The position numbers and the translations under genes are program-made. The notes beneath the pieces were generated by a model. That model had not been told where the DNA came from. It searched no databases and saw only the letters and a program-made list of their open reading frames with translations. Below are positions 51,703-63,999 of a DNA stretch of 64,000 nt, piece by piece (within the stretch, counting starts at the first letter, position 1; every line of letters starts with the position of its first letter). The stretch spans positions 496,001 to 560,000 of the forward strand of contig JARGSG010000013.1 of NCBI GenBank assembly GCA_030374805.1, given 5' to 3'. Origin of the DNA: Gracilaria gracilis (lineage: Eukaryota; Rhodophyta; Florideophyceae; Gracilariales; Gracilariaceae).

Positions 51703-53538
51703 GGGTGGCGGAGCTGAGTTGTGCTGGCGTGTGAAGAAAGGAGGCGGTGACAGATGCGACAGCGAGGGGAGTGGCGCCGAGAGTGAAGTCTGCGGAGAGC
51801 GCGGGGGTTATACGCTGAAGTGTGGATTGATTTCTGCCAGAAACGAGCTGCTGATCGGAGAGTGAGGTGGGTGATAGTCACGTGTCCAGCGCGTGTAGAT
51901 GGCGAGAGGCGCGTGCGATGGCGAGAGGTGCGGGCGAGCGCACGAGAGGAAGAAGGCGGCGGCGTTCTCGCTCTGTAATATTGTTGGCAGGGCAGGACCT
52001 GTGGTGCTTGACGTAGGGTTGGTCTGCGTTTGGCCTCAAACTTGTCCGTTGGCGATGACTGGCAGAAGAATGTGGTGGCCCAATGAGGCAACATGTGTTT
52101 CTTGTCCGGAGTTTGGCGGGTCGACTTTCACAGACTGATTTGGCACAAGAATATCCCCATGTCCAATGAAGGGCAGAGAACATGTTTCCCGATGGGAGAC
52201 TGTTCCAGGGGGAGCATTCTGAGGGGAATGTTCTAGGTTCTGATATCAGTGCAGGACCGGTAGGAAGCTTCTACGTACATCGCCCTTCTCCGGGTGCACC
52301 TATGATGCAGCTGTATTGCCGAAATGCATCAGTAGCCTAGATCTGCATCCGACAAGAGATTAGTTGCAACATCATCAATTCTTCGGAAACACCCTTCGTT
52401 CCATTCAGGATTAGCCTTACTGCTCCAAGAGAGTTCCCCCCTTCGGAGACAGTGTCACAGAATTGCTTTTATTCGCTTCCAGTAATATAAAGAAGCAAAC
52501 ACCTAGAACGTACACGTTCAGGGACAATTTCGAGGTTTACAAGTTGGAACTACCTCTTGCAAACCAATGATTGTTTGTACGCCTATTCTTCGAGTACTCA
52601 TCAGTCTCGTGTCATTCACGTTTTACATCCATACAAAGATCTATACCGCAAAACAATTGATTCTCAGCTTTCAGTTTGTGGTTCAGAGAAGAAAAAAAGA
52701 AATTCGAATCGGTACAAACACATATCAGGCCCAATGATTGAGCCTGATACGTGCTTATCAAGGATAGGTTTGTCATTGTGTTTTGTGCCAAACGATGCAG
52801 CCTCTTTGCCGTCCCGAATCTATTTCTATATCTTCGGCAATTTCCTGATAGTGCGTATTTGTTGTACGGGAAGTGTAATCCGCCGATTTCCAAAATTCGA
52901 TTGCCATCGGATGTTGGTCAAGCCTTCTTTCCACGGATTTGGTTGGATTCCCGGAACGTTTTCTAGCACTCGAGCATCTTCAGAGAGCTGCATTGAGGCG
53001 TTAGAGAACTTGAACGTATGTCTAGTTCTTTTTAAAACACCGTTTATATTCAAGGTGGAGAGCTCAAAGTGCTGTCCTAAGTACAAAATACAGATACTTG
53101 AATAAGCGTTTGCCACCTAATCTATATTGCTATTTGTTGAAAGTTCAAAGAAATGAAATGGTGTCACGCTGGGGCAAAAATGATAGGGATTGTCGTCAGG
53201 GTTTTGTAATAGAGTGGCACCCGTCCAGTTAGTGGACATGAAACCACGCACCCGTCAATGCTTGATGAAGCAATGGTGCTCAAGGAAGTTAAATAGACAA
53301 GCCTGTCGAGGCATAGCTACATTCTAATCTATTCATCGGCAGTGTCACTGCAGCTCTGAATTGTCGATCATTCGGTAAACATGTTGTACCATCCTCCCTC
53401 GCCTTCATTATCTTACAGGTTTATGTCTTGTAGACTTTGACAGACGTCTGGGCAACGTGCTTTAAACCCTCCTAACTGGCTCAAAAAGCGTAAAAGCGAA
53501 CAATTTAATTATTGTAATGCAAAAAAAAGTATTTAAGC
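51703..53538. other. Intergenic region, no confident gene
   Basis: 1.8 kb upstream of the disordered-protein gene. Overlapping short ORFs on both strands at 52557-53116 have partly protein-like composition but no recognised family, and neither strand is favoured. The remainder is without features. Confidence 0.4.
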
Positions 53539-53944
53539 CAGGCCCGTATTTCTGACTAACTGACTACTATGAAAAAACATATGACTATGACTGTCTGACT
53601 TCATCGTTTGATAAGTAGTCAATAAAGTAGTCAAGAGTGTACACAAGAGCTTAATTTGCTCCCAAAGCTACAAAAAGTCATATTTAATCGGAAGTTGGAT
53701 AGTGAGTAAAACGATTTTTGTTCCAACAATAATTCTGTAGCAGTTGGTTAAGTGTCAATTTGGTTTGCGGGGGACCCCATTACTGTTCCAAATTACTAGT
53801 ACTTTGTATAACACAGTAAAGCGCGCTTAAAATATCTTAAATACTTTAAAAGTGACTACTTTCTGACTACTTTTGACTGACTACCACCAAAAATGCTTGA
53901 CTATTTGACTTTGAACCCGGAAAGTAATCAAAAATACACCCCTG
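53539..53944. mobile_element. hAT-type MITE with 8-bp target duplication
   Basis: 406-bp non-autonomous element. Terminal inverted repeats: left CAGGCCCGTATTTCTGACTA; right, read inward on the minus strand, CAGGGGTGTATTTTTGATTA. It is flanked by an exact 8-bp duplication ATTTAAGC at 53531-53538 and 53945-53952. CAGGG-type ends plus an 8-bp duplication are diagnostic of the hAT superfamily. Many copies of GACTAC/GTAGTC lie near both ends, likely transposase-binding subterminal repeats. No coding capacity. The intact duplication suggests a fairly recent insertion. Confidence 0.9.
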
Positions 53945-53952
53945 ATTTAAGC

Positions 53953-54643
53953 ATCACCTCTTCTAGCGGCCAACATCTGCCATTACCCGCAGCTGCGTGC
54001 GGGAAATATACAAAATAAAAAGATACGTAAAACAAACTAAGTGACAATAAAAACATTACAAATAAAACCACGACAGAAAGCAATAGTATTTCGAGGCACG
54101 AAGAACCAGTTTTATCGACATCCGTGAGAGCGCTGGACACCTTTGCTGGTTCTCGGCGGCGGCTAGCTCTTCACCTTTCTGAATGAAAAGAACACGCCGT
54201 CGCCTGATCCAGCCACGGCCGCAACCATCGCCGCACTCTCAGGATTGTCCTTCACCTGCGCCGATCAAGCCGCAGTGCTTCTTCGGTCTTCACGCCCACC
54301 TCCCCAGCGCTCTTTAGCGCTGGCTTGTGGCCCAGAAACGGTCTTTACCGCTTCCCGTGGCCCAGCGACACCAACAAAACCAGTTAAAATCAGTGGCCGA
54401 GCTGTTCAGGACGACCGATAAAAGATTTTATCTTTCTGTGGTTTTTTTGTAATGATGTTTGTCGATCCACTTCAAAAATTCATGGCAAAAAAGCGGAAAC
54501 GTAGAAACCGGATAAACAGTCATTCTGTACCGTTTCAGGTCCAGAAACCTTTTCTGTAGAGAACCTAATTCTCTCATGAACACTGTTTACAGATTTGAAA
54601 TTGGTCAACTAGATCTCGAGATACGAAAAAACTACGATATGCT
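53953..54643. other. Intergenic region, nothing recognised
   Basis: About 0.7 kb with no coding pattern, between the MITE and the DUF7869-like ORF. Confidence 0.5.
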
Positions 54644-55420
54644 CTAATCGGTCGAATCTGACCCATTTGCGAAGAACAAAGCATGTAGGTTATTATCATT
54701 CGGATAATACCATTCCAAAACGTTCTTCACTAAGTACCACTGTCGATTTCCTTCTTGAGCTGAAGCAACCTCAGCCAAGCACGACACAGAGCACATGAAC
54801 TCTAACAAACGAGATAGAGTTGCTTCCGAGGCAACAGAATCAGCAGTAATACTCCTCTTTTGTAGCTGAAAGCGCTCCCTCGTAAAACTGTTTGAGAACC
54901 CTTGTACAGAAACAAATCCAGGGTCATTCGATGCAAAGCAAAACACATGATACCCCGTAATCTTAAAGGCAGCAGGGATAGTAAAGTAAAAACTCAAGAA
55001 CGACTTCGAGTCATACCACTCTACATCATTACCACCGATAACTCTGTTGCTTTCTGAACTTGTTTTAATTGTGTGCATAATATCGCGTGGGACAAGAACG
55101 TCTCGTCCTTTCAACCTTCTCTTTACAAGCCCAAATGCTCCGTCACAAACATTCTTTGTGTGTCCTGCCACAAGAAAATGCAGTGCAATTCTATCTTCAA
55201 AGCCCATTATCACGCGGCATGCAAGATAGGACAGGATATACCTGTTTTTTTTGACCGCTGCAGTTGTCCGCGTGAAGATTGACCTCCTAACATGAAGGTC
55301 TCTCTCTCTTAAACTGATCGATTGTGTAGTGTAGCATAGAACCATGTAGTACAATGAGACCTCAGTTTGTTGGTGCCACGTGAGCCTACTGCTGCGCCTT
55401 GCTAACTGCACTGTACCCAA
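54644..55420 (-). CDS. DUF7869-like, transposon-associated protein fragment
   Basis: Up to 258 residues on the minus strand; the first in-frame codon is not ATG, so the true start or an upstream exon is uncertain. The core reads RIALHFLVAGHTKNVCDGAF, then GRDVLVPRDIMHTIKTSSES and NDVEWYDSKSFLSFYF. The pattern HFLVxGHTKNxxDxxF is typical of a domain (DUF7869-type) found C-terminal in large transposon-derived proteins of many eukaryotes, thought to be a degenerate RNase H-fold transposase. It is probably the 3' end of such a gene, cut off at its 5' end by the LTR element that begins near 55430. Family assignment from memory of the motif only. Confidence 0.45.
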   Translation of the reverse strand: MGTVQLARRSSRLTWHQQTEVSLYYMVLCYTTQSISLRERDLHVRRSIFTRTTAAVKKNRYILSYLACRVIMGFEDRIALHFLVAGHTKNVCDGAFGLVKRRLKGRDVLVPRDIMHTIKTSSESNRVIGGNDVEWYDSKSFLSFYFTIPAAFKITGYHVFCFASNDPGFVSVQGFSNSFTRERFQLQKRSITADSVASEATLSRLLEFMCSVSCLAEVASAQEGNRQWYLVKNVLEWYYPNDNNLHALFFANGSDSTD

Positions 55421-55429
55421 TTGGTATTC

Positions 55430-55985
55430 TGTATTTTATAATTTCTAATTTCTAATTTATAGTCTAGGATAGCTTAGCATTGCTGGTCCATGACAGTAGG
55501 TCATGGGTGCAGCCGATGAGGTCATGCTCGCATGGGAGATCGGCGTCGGTGCACCTTGTATATATTTTGGTGCACCTCGCCTTCTCTTTTGGGTATTGTA
55601 AAGTCAGGCACCACTAGGGCAGTAACTATACCATCTTGGTCACTTGCGACTCTATTACTATTCAGGTTTTACCGCGCGTCGACGCCTACTACCGTACACC
55701 TACACGGTCTAGACTAGTTGCCCCGCTGTTTGCCCCTGCGGGTTTCAGGTGCTCTACTACAATATTGGTTGTGTGTTTTTCCCCTTTAGGTTGAGCCCTC
55801 GCGCGCTCCTCCTAGCAGACGGACCCCACACCTTATCGGTATTTGTACGACATTTTGGTCTCCCGACCTAGAAGTTTCTTGGTTTTTGTCGTACCTTTAC
55901 TGGTGAACAGAAGACTTCGAAAGGATTCTAGAAGGTCACACACCTATTTGGTTTCGTAGGAATACTCGCGAAGTAATTGGATACC
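55430..55985 (+). repeat. Probable 5' LTR of the right-hand Ty3/gypsy element
   Basis: Non-coding, ends just before the gag start at 55999. It holds a TATA-like motif near 55558. No partner LTR was found, so the borders are approximate. Confidence 0.45.
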
Positions 55986-55998
55986 ACTATTGGTCACT

Positions 55999-58150
55999 AT
56001 GGAAAGACCTACAAGGATTACTCGTGGCTGTAGCGCGCCACCTAGCCACAAGGGTTCTGCTGCGGCTTCGGCCGCTGAACCCATTCTGGATAATGCTGAG
56101 GAGCTGCTTCGGCAACCTCAGGCCGGAACCTCAAAGAATACGGGCAGTCAGCCACCGTTGGCTCCTGAACCTACTAAGGAATTGCCGACAACTGTTGAGG
56201 ACCTTTGGCCCCAATTGGAAGATCGAGCGAAAGCTATTTTTACCGCTACGGTTAATGAAGCTATGACCTCAATGGACATGGATGCCGTTACCCGCTTGGT
56301 GGTTGATCGTACCGTGCACGAGCTCCCTCAACGCATAACTTGGTTGAAACATACCTCTTAACGGGTGCCCGGGAGTATATCTATCGAGTGGTTCAAGACC
56401 TTTAGGTTTCTGAAGGAATGGCCGAAAAAAAACCCTGGGGTGAATACGGTTACTCGCATACCACAAGGGATCCCTGCCGGTGCTTCCGCACCAATCAAGC
56501 CAATTCCGGCCAATAGTGCGTACCTACAAGGTTTAAGGCAAAATCAAGAGGGCCATATAGAGATGGGCCCTCGAGACGTGTACTTGCCACCCATTGGAGG
56601 TAACGTTCGAAAGAACACCAAGACTGGTGGACCTGAGGACGATTCGCCTGACCCAAAGGAGATGCGACGAAGAAGAAACCGCAATGGTAAAGAAAGGAAA
56701 AGGAAAAAGGGAAAGAGTCGCGGCTACGACTCTGACCCCGATTCCTCGAGCTCCGATACCGATACTGGTTCATCTTCGGATGATGACCGTAAAGGTAGAC
56801 GCAAGAAGAAACCGAACAGGTTGGCGAACAAGTCGTCAAAGAGAAACCGTAAAGGTAAGAAGAAACGGTACGAGTCGTCCGACTCGGATTCGGACACCGA
56901 TACAACCCCCAGAGGTGCGTCAGCCGCTGAACGATCTGTTCGCCAAAGCGGTTGATTATAGGTCATATCGGTTGAGAAACAGATCCTCTGCTTACACCCA
57001 AGAGGTTGCGCAGAATATCACCAAGCACCATAAGAAGCTCAGCTTCCAGATGGGTGATACTACCTTCACAGGTGATGATTCCATTGCGGTAATTGAGTTT
57101 CTACAGAAGTTCAAGATTGCATGTGACCAAAATGGTTTTTCCGAAGGTGCTGCCATGTGGTTATTCCAGTTTTACCTTAAAGGTCAAGCTTACCACTTGC
57201 TGCAAGGCAGGCTCCGTGGAAATACCCTGGCGGTTGATGAAGAGGGGACAGAGATGTTAGAGACGTACCCAGAAGTGGTTCATGTCATGCTAGAAACTTA
57301 CGCCACCGATGAGGTTATCCAGGGAGGTTACGCTGAGGTGCAGACATATCGCCAACGCTCTAGCCAAACCGAAATGGAATTCTCGTTGGGCCTTTGGAAT
57401 CTGGCCACCCGATGCGGTAATGTCTTTACCACTAGTACGTTGAAGTCGCTTTTCGCCGACAATGTCGACAAAGCGATCCGTTCGCAGGTACGCAATTACC
57501 TGGCGAACAACCGTAAGGTGGATTATAATGGGCTTGCCCGTTATGCCCAGGGACTAGGCAAAAATCTCCGTGATGGAAAAAAGCCGTCGGCGTCCCATAC
57601 ACCAAAGGATAAACCGAAACGGTCAGTATTGGAGCTAGAAGAAAGCACTACCTCAGAGCGTGATTCGCTCATTCGCGTACCAACAGGGATGGCGGTTCAT
57701 CTCGTGACTGCGCCGCAGGCTCAGTCACGAGCCACCTCCATTGGTAATTGGTCGTCGACAGTACCACCGGCTTCGGTAAGGTCGCCACCAAGTGCGGCGA
57801 GCACTCAACAAACCTCAACGGGTGGTTCGCAAGTACCTTCGTATGCTACGGCACCGACCAATCCGGTTGCCCGACCGACCTCTATGTAAATGCGTGATAC
57901 ACAGACAGGTGGATTGGTCTGCTGGCTCTGTTTATCGCCAGACCATCTGGCGAACATATGTGACAAAATACCCCCAGGAATGCGGGAACATTTGATCAGT
58001 GCCAGGCAGCAGAACCACCGTAACCTCTATGGATCTGGAAAGAGGGTACAAGCTCAACCATCACCATCTCAGGTTCATCTCGTCGAGGAAACACCAATCT
58101 TGGAGAAGGACAGTCCCGCTCAGGAGGAGCAGGTAAACACCGAACTGTTA
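55999..58150 (+). pseudogene. Gag region of the right-hand Ty3/gypsy element
   Basis: Starts MERPTRITRGCSAPPS. It then has a lysine- and serine-rich charged stretch (about 56640-56930), a capsid-like helical region (FLQKFKIACDQNGFSEGAAM, TYRQRSSQTEMEFSLGLWNL, about 57080-57420) and a CCHC zinc knuckle CWLCLSPDHLANIC (CX2CX4HX4C, near 57912). Fossil. Confidence 0.7.
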
Positions 58151-58176
58151 GCGTAGGGGCCACCCCTAACCGTAAA

Positions 58177-58900
58177 TTGGAAGGCCCGTCGATACCGGAA
58201 CGGGAAACCTTAATGGTGGAAAAAGAAGAAACAGATGTACCCAATGTGATGTGTCTGATGAAGTACAATAACTATAAAGTTAATGCTTCAGTAAGCTTTC
58301 TCAATTACCCACAGGTTCCCGTTGCGTGTGTACTCGATACCTGCACCGGTCCGAATGTGCTAAACGCTCGCGTCATACCCGATGCAGTCTTGCGGAACAT
58401 TTGGCCTGCCCCGACTATCAACCCACTGGTGGACGCTAACGAGCGCCCACTGCACCTTAGAAAAATGTTGACCACTGTGATACAACTTGGAACCTTGAAG
58501 GTGAAGCTCAATTTCTTTGTGGTGGATCGTTTGGCGACAGACTGTATCCTCGGGACCAACTTTATTGACAGATATGTCAAGGCAATTTTGCCAGGGTCCC
58601 GAGCGGTCGCTCTCCGTCAAGGTGGTCGTATTCCCATACTGGGTAATACGCAGACCAAAAATGGTTGGCGTCAGAAGCCCAGGTCCAATATACCCACCGA
58701 AACGGTCTCAAACAAGATACGACTCACCAAATTGGTTTCGATACCGGCTATGACCCAGATGGTAGTGAATGTCTCCTGCGCAGTTCCAGGATTGGTAATG
58801 CTACAGAACCATCCTAGGTTGGCAGAAAGACATCTCGCCTTGATGGCAAATGGGATTATCGACAACAACCCTAATCACTCCTTCAAGGTGTACTTGAGTA
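58177..58900 (+). pseudogene. Protease region of the right-hand Ty3/gypsy element
   Basis: Retropepsin-like: VACVLDTCTGPNVLNARVIP has the active-site position (DTC, where DTG or DSG is usual) near 58330, and DCILGTNFIDRYVKAI the C-terminal half near 58550. Fossil. Confidence 0.65.
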
Positions 58901-59156
58901 ACTTTTGCAATCACATTGTTAAACTACCCAAGAATACCACTATTGGAATCGCATTGCCGGCAACACAGGGGGTTTTCACGGTCTCACCTAATAGGTTGGG
59001 CGAGGTCGCCACCTCTAAGGAAGGAAGAGGAACAGATGCGCCATACCCTGCATATGCGCCCCCGTTATCGACAAACACCAAAATGGAACAGAAGATCGCC
59101 AATACCTTTAAGGTTGGAGATCAGGAAAAGACTATGGAACTGGACCCAGTGCGGAA

Positions 59157-60986
59157 TTGGAGAGAAGAATTCCAGATCGGTGCGGAGAACCAGGCTCTCC
59201 GAGACCGGATCCTCAGTCTCTAGAAGAATTTGAACCGATGTGGTCGGGCTGGTTAGGCCAAATTGAGGCTACAGAGCACCGTTTTGACATGGTGCCTGGA
59301 TGGAAACCCATTTACCAGCATCCTTACCAATCAGGTCCAAAAATCCGTGAGGTTGAGCTCAATGAGGTCGAGAGAATGCTCCGTGAAGGTGTCATAGAAC
59401 CAGCAAATGCGGACTGAGCCAGTTCTGTGGTTCTAGTCAAAAAAAAGAATGATACCCGTATGCGGTTCTGTGTGGACTACAGAAGACTGAATAGTATGAC
59501 CATAAGGGATTCGTACCCAATACCTAGAATGGACGAGTGTACAGATTCGTTGGGAAACGCCAAGATCTTTACTTCGCTCGATGCCAATTGTGGTTATTGG
59601 CAGGTACCTATCAGAGAAGAAGACAAGGACAAAACTACGTTTACTTGCCACGCCGGGTTATTCCGCTTTACGCGTATGCCTTTTGGGTTACGAAATGCGC
59701 CGGCTACCTTTCAGAGGGCTTTAGATATAATCCTTTCAAAGGTGAAGTGGAGAACCGCTCTGGTGTACATCGATGATGTAATAATATATTGTCGAACGGT
59801 AGAGGAACACTTCCACCATGTTAGGGAAGTTCTAAACCTTTTGAGGGAAGCTGGAGTAACACTGAAGCTCCGCAAGTTCGAATTCTTTGCCAAAGAGGTG
59901 GAGTACCTTGGTCATATCTTCAGCCCTGGAAAGTTAGAAGTGACGCCGCGGAATATTCGGGCCGTGCAGGAGGCGAAGCCACCCACGTCCTAGACGAAAA
60001 TCCGATCCTTTATAGGTTTGTGCAATCTGTACCGCCGGTTTATCAAGGGATTTGCCAAGATAGCGGCTCCCTTCAACAGAAAGCTGCTGAAAGGTCAACC
60101 TACAAGGTTTCAATGTCTTACCAATGAGTAAATGGATGCGTTCGAGGCGCTGAAACATGCGCTCTTGACACCTCCCATCTTGGTACTACCCGAAGCTGGT
60201 TTACGATACATCTTGGATACCGATGCTTCGGACGCTCAAATTGGTTGTTGTCTTATGCAGGAGCAAGAAAACGGCGACAAACTTTCTATAAAGTACTGGA
60301 GCCGTGGTCTGCACCCTGCAGAAAAGAAATACACAACAACCGAAAAGGAGCGTCTAGCTGTGGTCTGGAGCATGTTGATGCTCCGCCCCTACCTATATGG
60401 TGAACTGTTTACCCTTCGAACCAACCATGACGCCCTGCGATGGATACTCGGTCTCGCCGACGCATCGGGCAGACTTGCCCGATGGCGGTTACGACTTTCA
60501 GAGTTCGAGTATGACGTACAGTACCGTCCAGGTATCAAGCACAATGTCACAAACGCGATGTCTTGCAGTACCACAGATGGTTTGGACACCGATCCGGTAG
60601 AGGATGATATCCCATGCTTTACCATCTCTACCAACCTTGATGGGGATACCTCAGAAGGTTACTGGACTTTGCCCGAAGAGGATACGTGGTTTAGTGATGC
60701 CATCGCTCGGGAAATACTCGCCCTCGAGGAAAAAGACGTCATGCCGATTACCCGCGAGGAATTCCTAATAGAGCAAGCAAACGATGTTTATTGCCGCTCT
60801 CTCATGAACCAAGTAGGTATGAAAGACTCGAACTTTGACGTCGACCGAAATGGTTTCCTGTTGAGGCGAGCTCCTATTGATGGTTCCCTTCAGAAGGTGG
60901 TGCCCAAGGTTCTGCGCCCTCGGGTGCTGTACCGGGCCCACTACCCAAGGCTATCAGGACACTATGGAGGTACGAGAATGTACTAG
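59157..60986 (+). pseudogene. Reverse transcriptase and RNase H region of the right-hand element
   Basis: RT motifs FCVDYRRLNSMTIRDSYPIP (near 59465), FTRMPFGLRNAPATFQRALD and YIDDVIIY (near 59765). RNase H: ILDTDASDAQIGCCLMQ (near 60215) and RTNHDALRWIL (near 60420), followed by a linker with HYPRLSGHYGG. All diagnostic of Ty3/gypsy. Fossil. Confidence 0.85.
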
Positions 60987-60989
60987 ACC

Positions 60990-62378
60990 TTGAGGCGAGG
61001 GTACTACTGGCCTCATATGGCTAATGATATATATACCTTTGTAGGTCAATGCGAATTTTGCGTACGTACCCGTCGAGGTCTCTGGAAGCACAGGAAATAC
61101 TTGAAGTTATTCTCTGCAGCGGGTCCTCTCGAGTTCGTCGCAATAGACCTTCGAGGTCCATTACCAAAAACCACAAGGGGGTATCAGTACATCATCGTAA
61201 TCACCGACAGGTTCTCGAAGCTCACGCGAGCGATACCCTTGAAGGACACGAAATCTACGACCCTCGCGGTGGCGTTCTTGAACAATTGGATCTACCCGTA
61301 TGGTGCACCGCTTTATCTACTTACCGACAATGGTTCGAACTTAGCTTCGAAGTTCTTTGAAGCTGTTTGTAACCTCTTGGGTATTAAGCACTACTTCACT
61401 ACTGCCTATCATCCGCAATCGAATGGGCGAGTGGAGCGTTCTAACCGAATAATGGTATCTAGGCTGCAACATTATACGGAAGAACACCAAACTGGTTGGG
61501 ACGAGCTCGTGCAGCCCTTGACGTACGCATATAACGTTTAGGTTCATCGAGCGACGCAAACTACGCTGTTCGATCTGATACTGTCAAGACACCCACCAGG
61601 TATTGTTGTCGAAGGGGACCCATTAGGAAAAGAAGCCGCCGGAGCGCTCACACCGTCACAGGTCAAACGGAATACCCTTTTGAGGTTGAGAAGTGCTCTC
61701 AAGTATGCTGAGAGCAAGCTCACAGCATCCCAGAAGCGGTACAAGGAGGACTACGACCGAAAGGTAACCCAAGTGGTAACGGCTACGCCGGGTCAATATG
61801 TCTTTATTGACCACCCTCCAAAGGGAGCTAAACCACGACCGGGTGATGAAGCCGATGATGAAGCGATTGATAGAGATATCAATTCTAAGCTTCTTCCGAA
61901 ATCATCGGGGCCTTTCAAGGTAGTTCGGTCGACTGACCACACCGTAACGGTGAACCAAGATGGTGTAGAGAATACTATCTCCATGGACCGAATCACGGTT
62001 GCACCCCAAACGGTTCAAACCAGGAAGGAACGCGGAGATTCCGCGTGAGACCCCCAAGCGGTTGCCCTGAGCACTCGGCCCAGAGAGGACGGGATACCCA
62101 TCGAGGTTAATGATGACGCACAGGGTGATGACCCAGACTACGTACCACCCACGGGGATTACAATGGCTCCTTCAGAAGAAATACCTACCCCTAGTGGTAC
62201 CAATGCTCATCTAAACCAAAGTGGTGAAAAGATACCATCTCAGGTCTCTAATGAGTTTCCAGTGGAACGCCTTGTAGGTCACCGCCGTACCCCAGATGGT
62301 CTGAAGTACACCATACCACACCACTTCCCGCTGAGCTACTGGAACCGCAAGGGAGAGGACATGCCGAATGATGGGTAA
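60990..62378 (+). pseudogene. Integrase and chromodomain-like tail of the right-hand element
   Basis: Zinc-binding remnant CEFCVRTRRG near 61050. Catalytic core: AIDLRGPLPKTTRGYQYIIV, LLTDNGSNLASKFFE and TTAYHPQSNGRVERSNR, giving the D-D-E pattern. A C-terminal SH3-like segment lies near 61790-62010. FPVERLVGHRRTPDGLKYTI near 62260 resembles the start of a chromodomain. Fossil. Confidence 0.8.
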
Positions 62379-62400
62379 ACCTTAGAGGTAATGCAGTCCC

Positions 62401-63378
62401 CTAAGGAAGAGGGAAAAGCATTGTAATGAGCAGTACCAAAGTCGGTTTCGACGCTTACCGGGAAGGTACAACCAGAAGGAAGCATTCCGCGAGGGTACGT
62501 CCAAGCAGCGGTAGCGCTAAAGACAGACGCACCGTTGTACGCGCGCCGTTGCACACGCGCCATGCACATGCGCAGCACGCGCGCAAACCCGCACGGTGGA
62601 AACATTCAAAAAATTGTATCTTTTTATTTGACGACGTATACGCGCGCTGCCCGTGGCGCGCCGTGCGGAGTAACCGATTCGGTTTACACTATTGTGTGTA
62701 GGGTGCGAGCAACGGCATGGTCAAAAATTCTAAGTATTTCGACCGTGCCGCGCTCCCAAATCGGCCATTCCAAGCCTCTGAAACCACTTGGTTCTCGAGA
62801 TACAGACCAAAAGGGTTTTCTGCGTTTCCACTACCATATGGAGGGGTAATTTTCCTGTCAAATATTTTGATTCGCCTTGCAAGTAACCTCCAGGGTGAAA
62901 CACCGCACGTGCGCCCATGCATGGTGAGAGGCCATGCAAAACCATCTAGGTACATTGCTGGCCACCGCGCGCAAGCGCGTGGCACAACATCTGATCTTAT
63001 AGGAAGGCGAAACAGCTCGCTGCGCCGTACGAAGGCGCATCGAAGTACCAACGTGGTGAACCATACTACGAGCACAAAAATGGCTCAGGATGGAGCTAAC
63101 TCACCTCCTGGAACTTACCTACAAAGAATTAACCGTCACCCATCGTGGTACGCTGGTCTAAGGAGGGGGGGAGGAGAGTTTCAAAACCTAATTGGAGATT
63201 CGCAGAGCTAAGAAAGGGCGGAGCTGTTTTCGAGCCTCCTCCCTCGCTACGCACCGCACCTCAAAGGAAATTGGAACCTACCATGGAAACGCATAACATG
63301 TAAATTTACTTGAAGAGTAACACCAATAGGGATGCAGGAGCAACGTGGCTCAAGCACAGACCCAAGTGGATACGACAA
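62401..63378. other. Gene-less stretch, probable mobile-element debris
   Basis: No confident gene. 62530-62680 is CpG-rich (GCGCGCC-type). A minus-strand segment near 62690-62860 (ITPPYGSGNAENPFGLYLEN) looks protein-like but matches no family recognised here. No LTR matching 55430-55985 was found. Confidence 0.35.
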
Positions 63379-63999
63379 TCAACCTGATGGGTGAGTGGCA
63401 AAGTGAGGCCCCGAGGAGCCTCCAGCTGATGATCCCCGACCCGGAGTGGTGTTCTGATGGGCTCCCGGCCAAGGCTGGAAGAGGTGAGCCTGGCTTGGAG
63501 CCTGGCTAGGGCGCGCTAACCATGACCCACGGGGGGTACTAGTAGGCACGCTGACGCCTGGAATTACGTCGGCACCCATTGGAGATGGCGCGCTCGCCTG
63601 CGCAACCGACGGAGGTACCGACGACCCGATGTGGAGAGGAGCCTGCGGAGCCGCTAGAAGGCCGGGGTTCAGGCTAGCACCAAATAGGGGATCCTCCAAA
63701 GGGTTTGTAGGCGTCGGGCCCATCGCCGTCGCTAGGCCTGCCATCTGGTTGGTAGCCATCTGGTAGAGCTCGACCTGGAACCGGTTCCGGAACTCACCAA
63801 TTTGGGAAAAGGATCGCATGTACTGTGCATGACGAGGCAGGATGCTCTCCAGAAGGGTAAGAGCTTCGACCACAGAGTTAGGACCCGCCCGCTGGAAGTT
63901 CACCACGCAGGCTTGACGGACCCGAGCCATTAAACCTGAAATGGCCTGGGAGTCCACCTGAGAGGGGACAGGCGCCGCAGTCGCAGCCATGACACCCAC
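63379..63999 (-). CDS. Gag-like ORF fragment, running to the right window edge
   Basis: 206 codons, minus strand, open to within a base of the window end, so it may continue. A helical first half (SGLMARVRQACVVNFQRAG, then FRNRFQVELYQMATNQMAGL) is followed by a Pro/Ser/Ala/Gly-rich tail (APLHIGSSVPPSVAQASAPS). The plan resembles the N-terminal part of a gag protein or an accessory ORF of another retroelement, but no zinc knuckle or capsid motif is visible. A host disordered protein is possible. Fossil status uncertain. Confidence 0.35.
   Translation of the reverse strand: MGVMAATAAPVPSQVDSQAISGLMARVRQACVVNFQRAGPNSVVEALTLLESILPRHAQYMRSFSQIGEFRNRFQVELYQMATNQMAGLATAMGPTPTNPLEDPLFGASLNPGLLAAPQAPLHIGSSVPPSVAQASAPSPMGADVIPGVSVPTSTPRGSWLARPSQAPSQAHLFQPWPGAHQNTTPGRGSSAGGSSGPHFATHPSG

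Larger units (their letters stand above)
55430..62400 (+). mobile_element. Ty3/gypsy LTR retroelement, nearly full length but broken
   Basis: About 7 kb, plus strand. Parts in order: probable 5' LTR (about 55430-55985, with a TATA-like GTATATATTTT near 55558), gag, zinc knuckle, aspartic protease, reverse transcriptase, RNase H, integrase and a degenerate chromodomain-like tail. The order RT-RNase H-integrase is diagnostic of Ty3/gypsy, and the tail suggests the chromovirus branch. There are roughly eight interruptions, so it is a fossil. No 3' LTR matching the left end was recognised after 62400, so the right end is uncertain and age cannot be estimated from LTRs. Confidence 0.85.

Noticed and set aside
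52557-53116. 182-codon plus-strand ORF and overlapping minus-strand ORFs
   Set aside because: Neither strand shows a recognised family, the plus ORF lacks an early ATG, and both strands are equally plausible. Not supportable as a gene.
62717-63211. 164-codon plus-strand ORF
   Set aside because: The opposite strand looks at least as protein-like in part of the region, no family was recognised, and the region is surrounded by element debris.
55430-63300. Matching 3' LTR for the right-hand Ty3/gypsy element
   Set aside because: Sequence after 62400 was compared by eye with 55430-55985 and no shared block was found.
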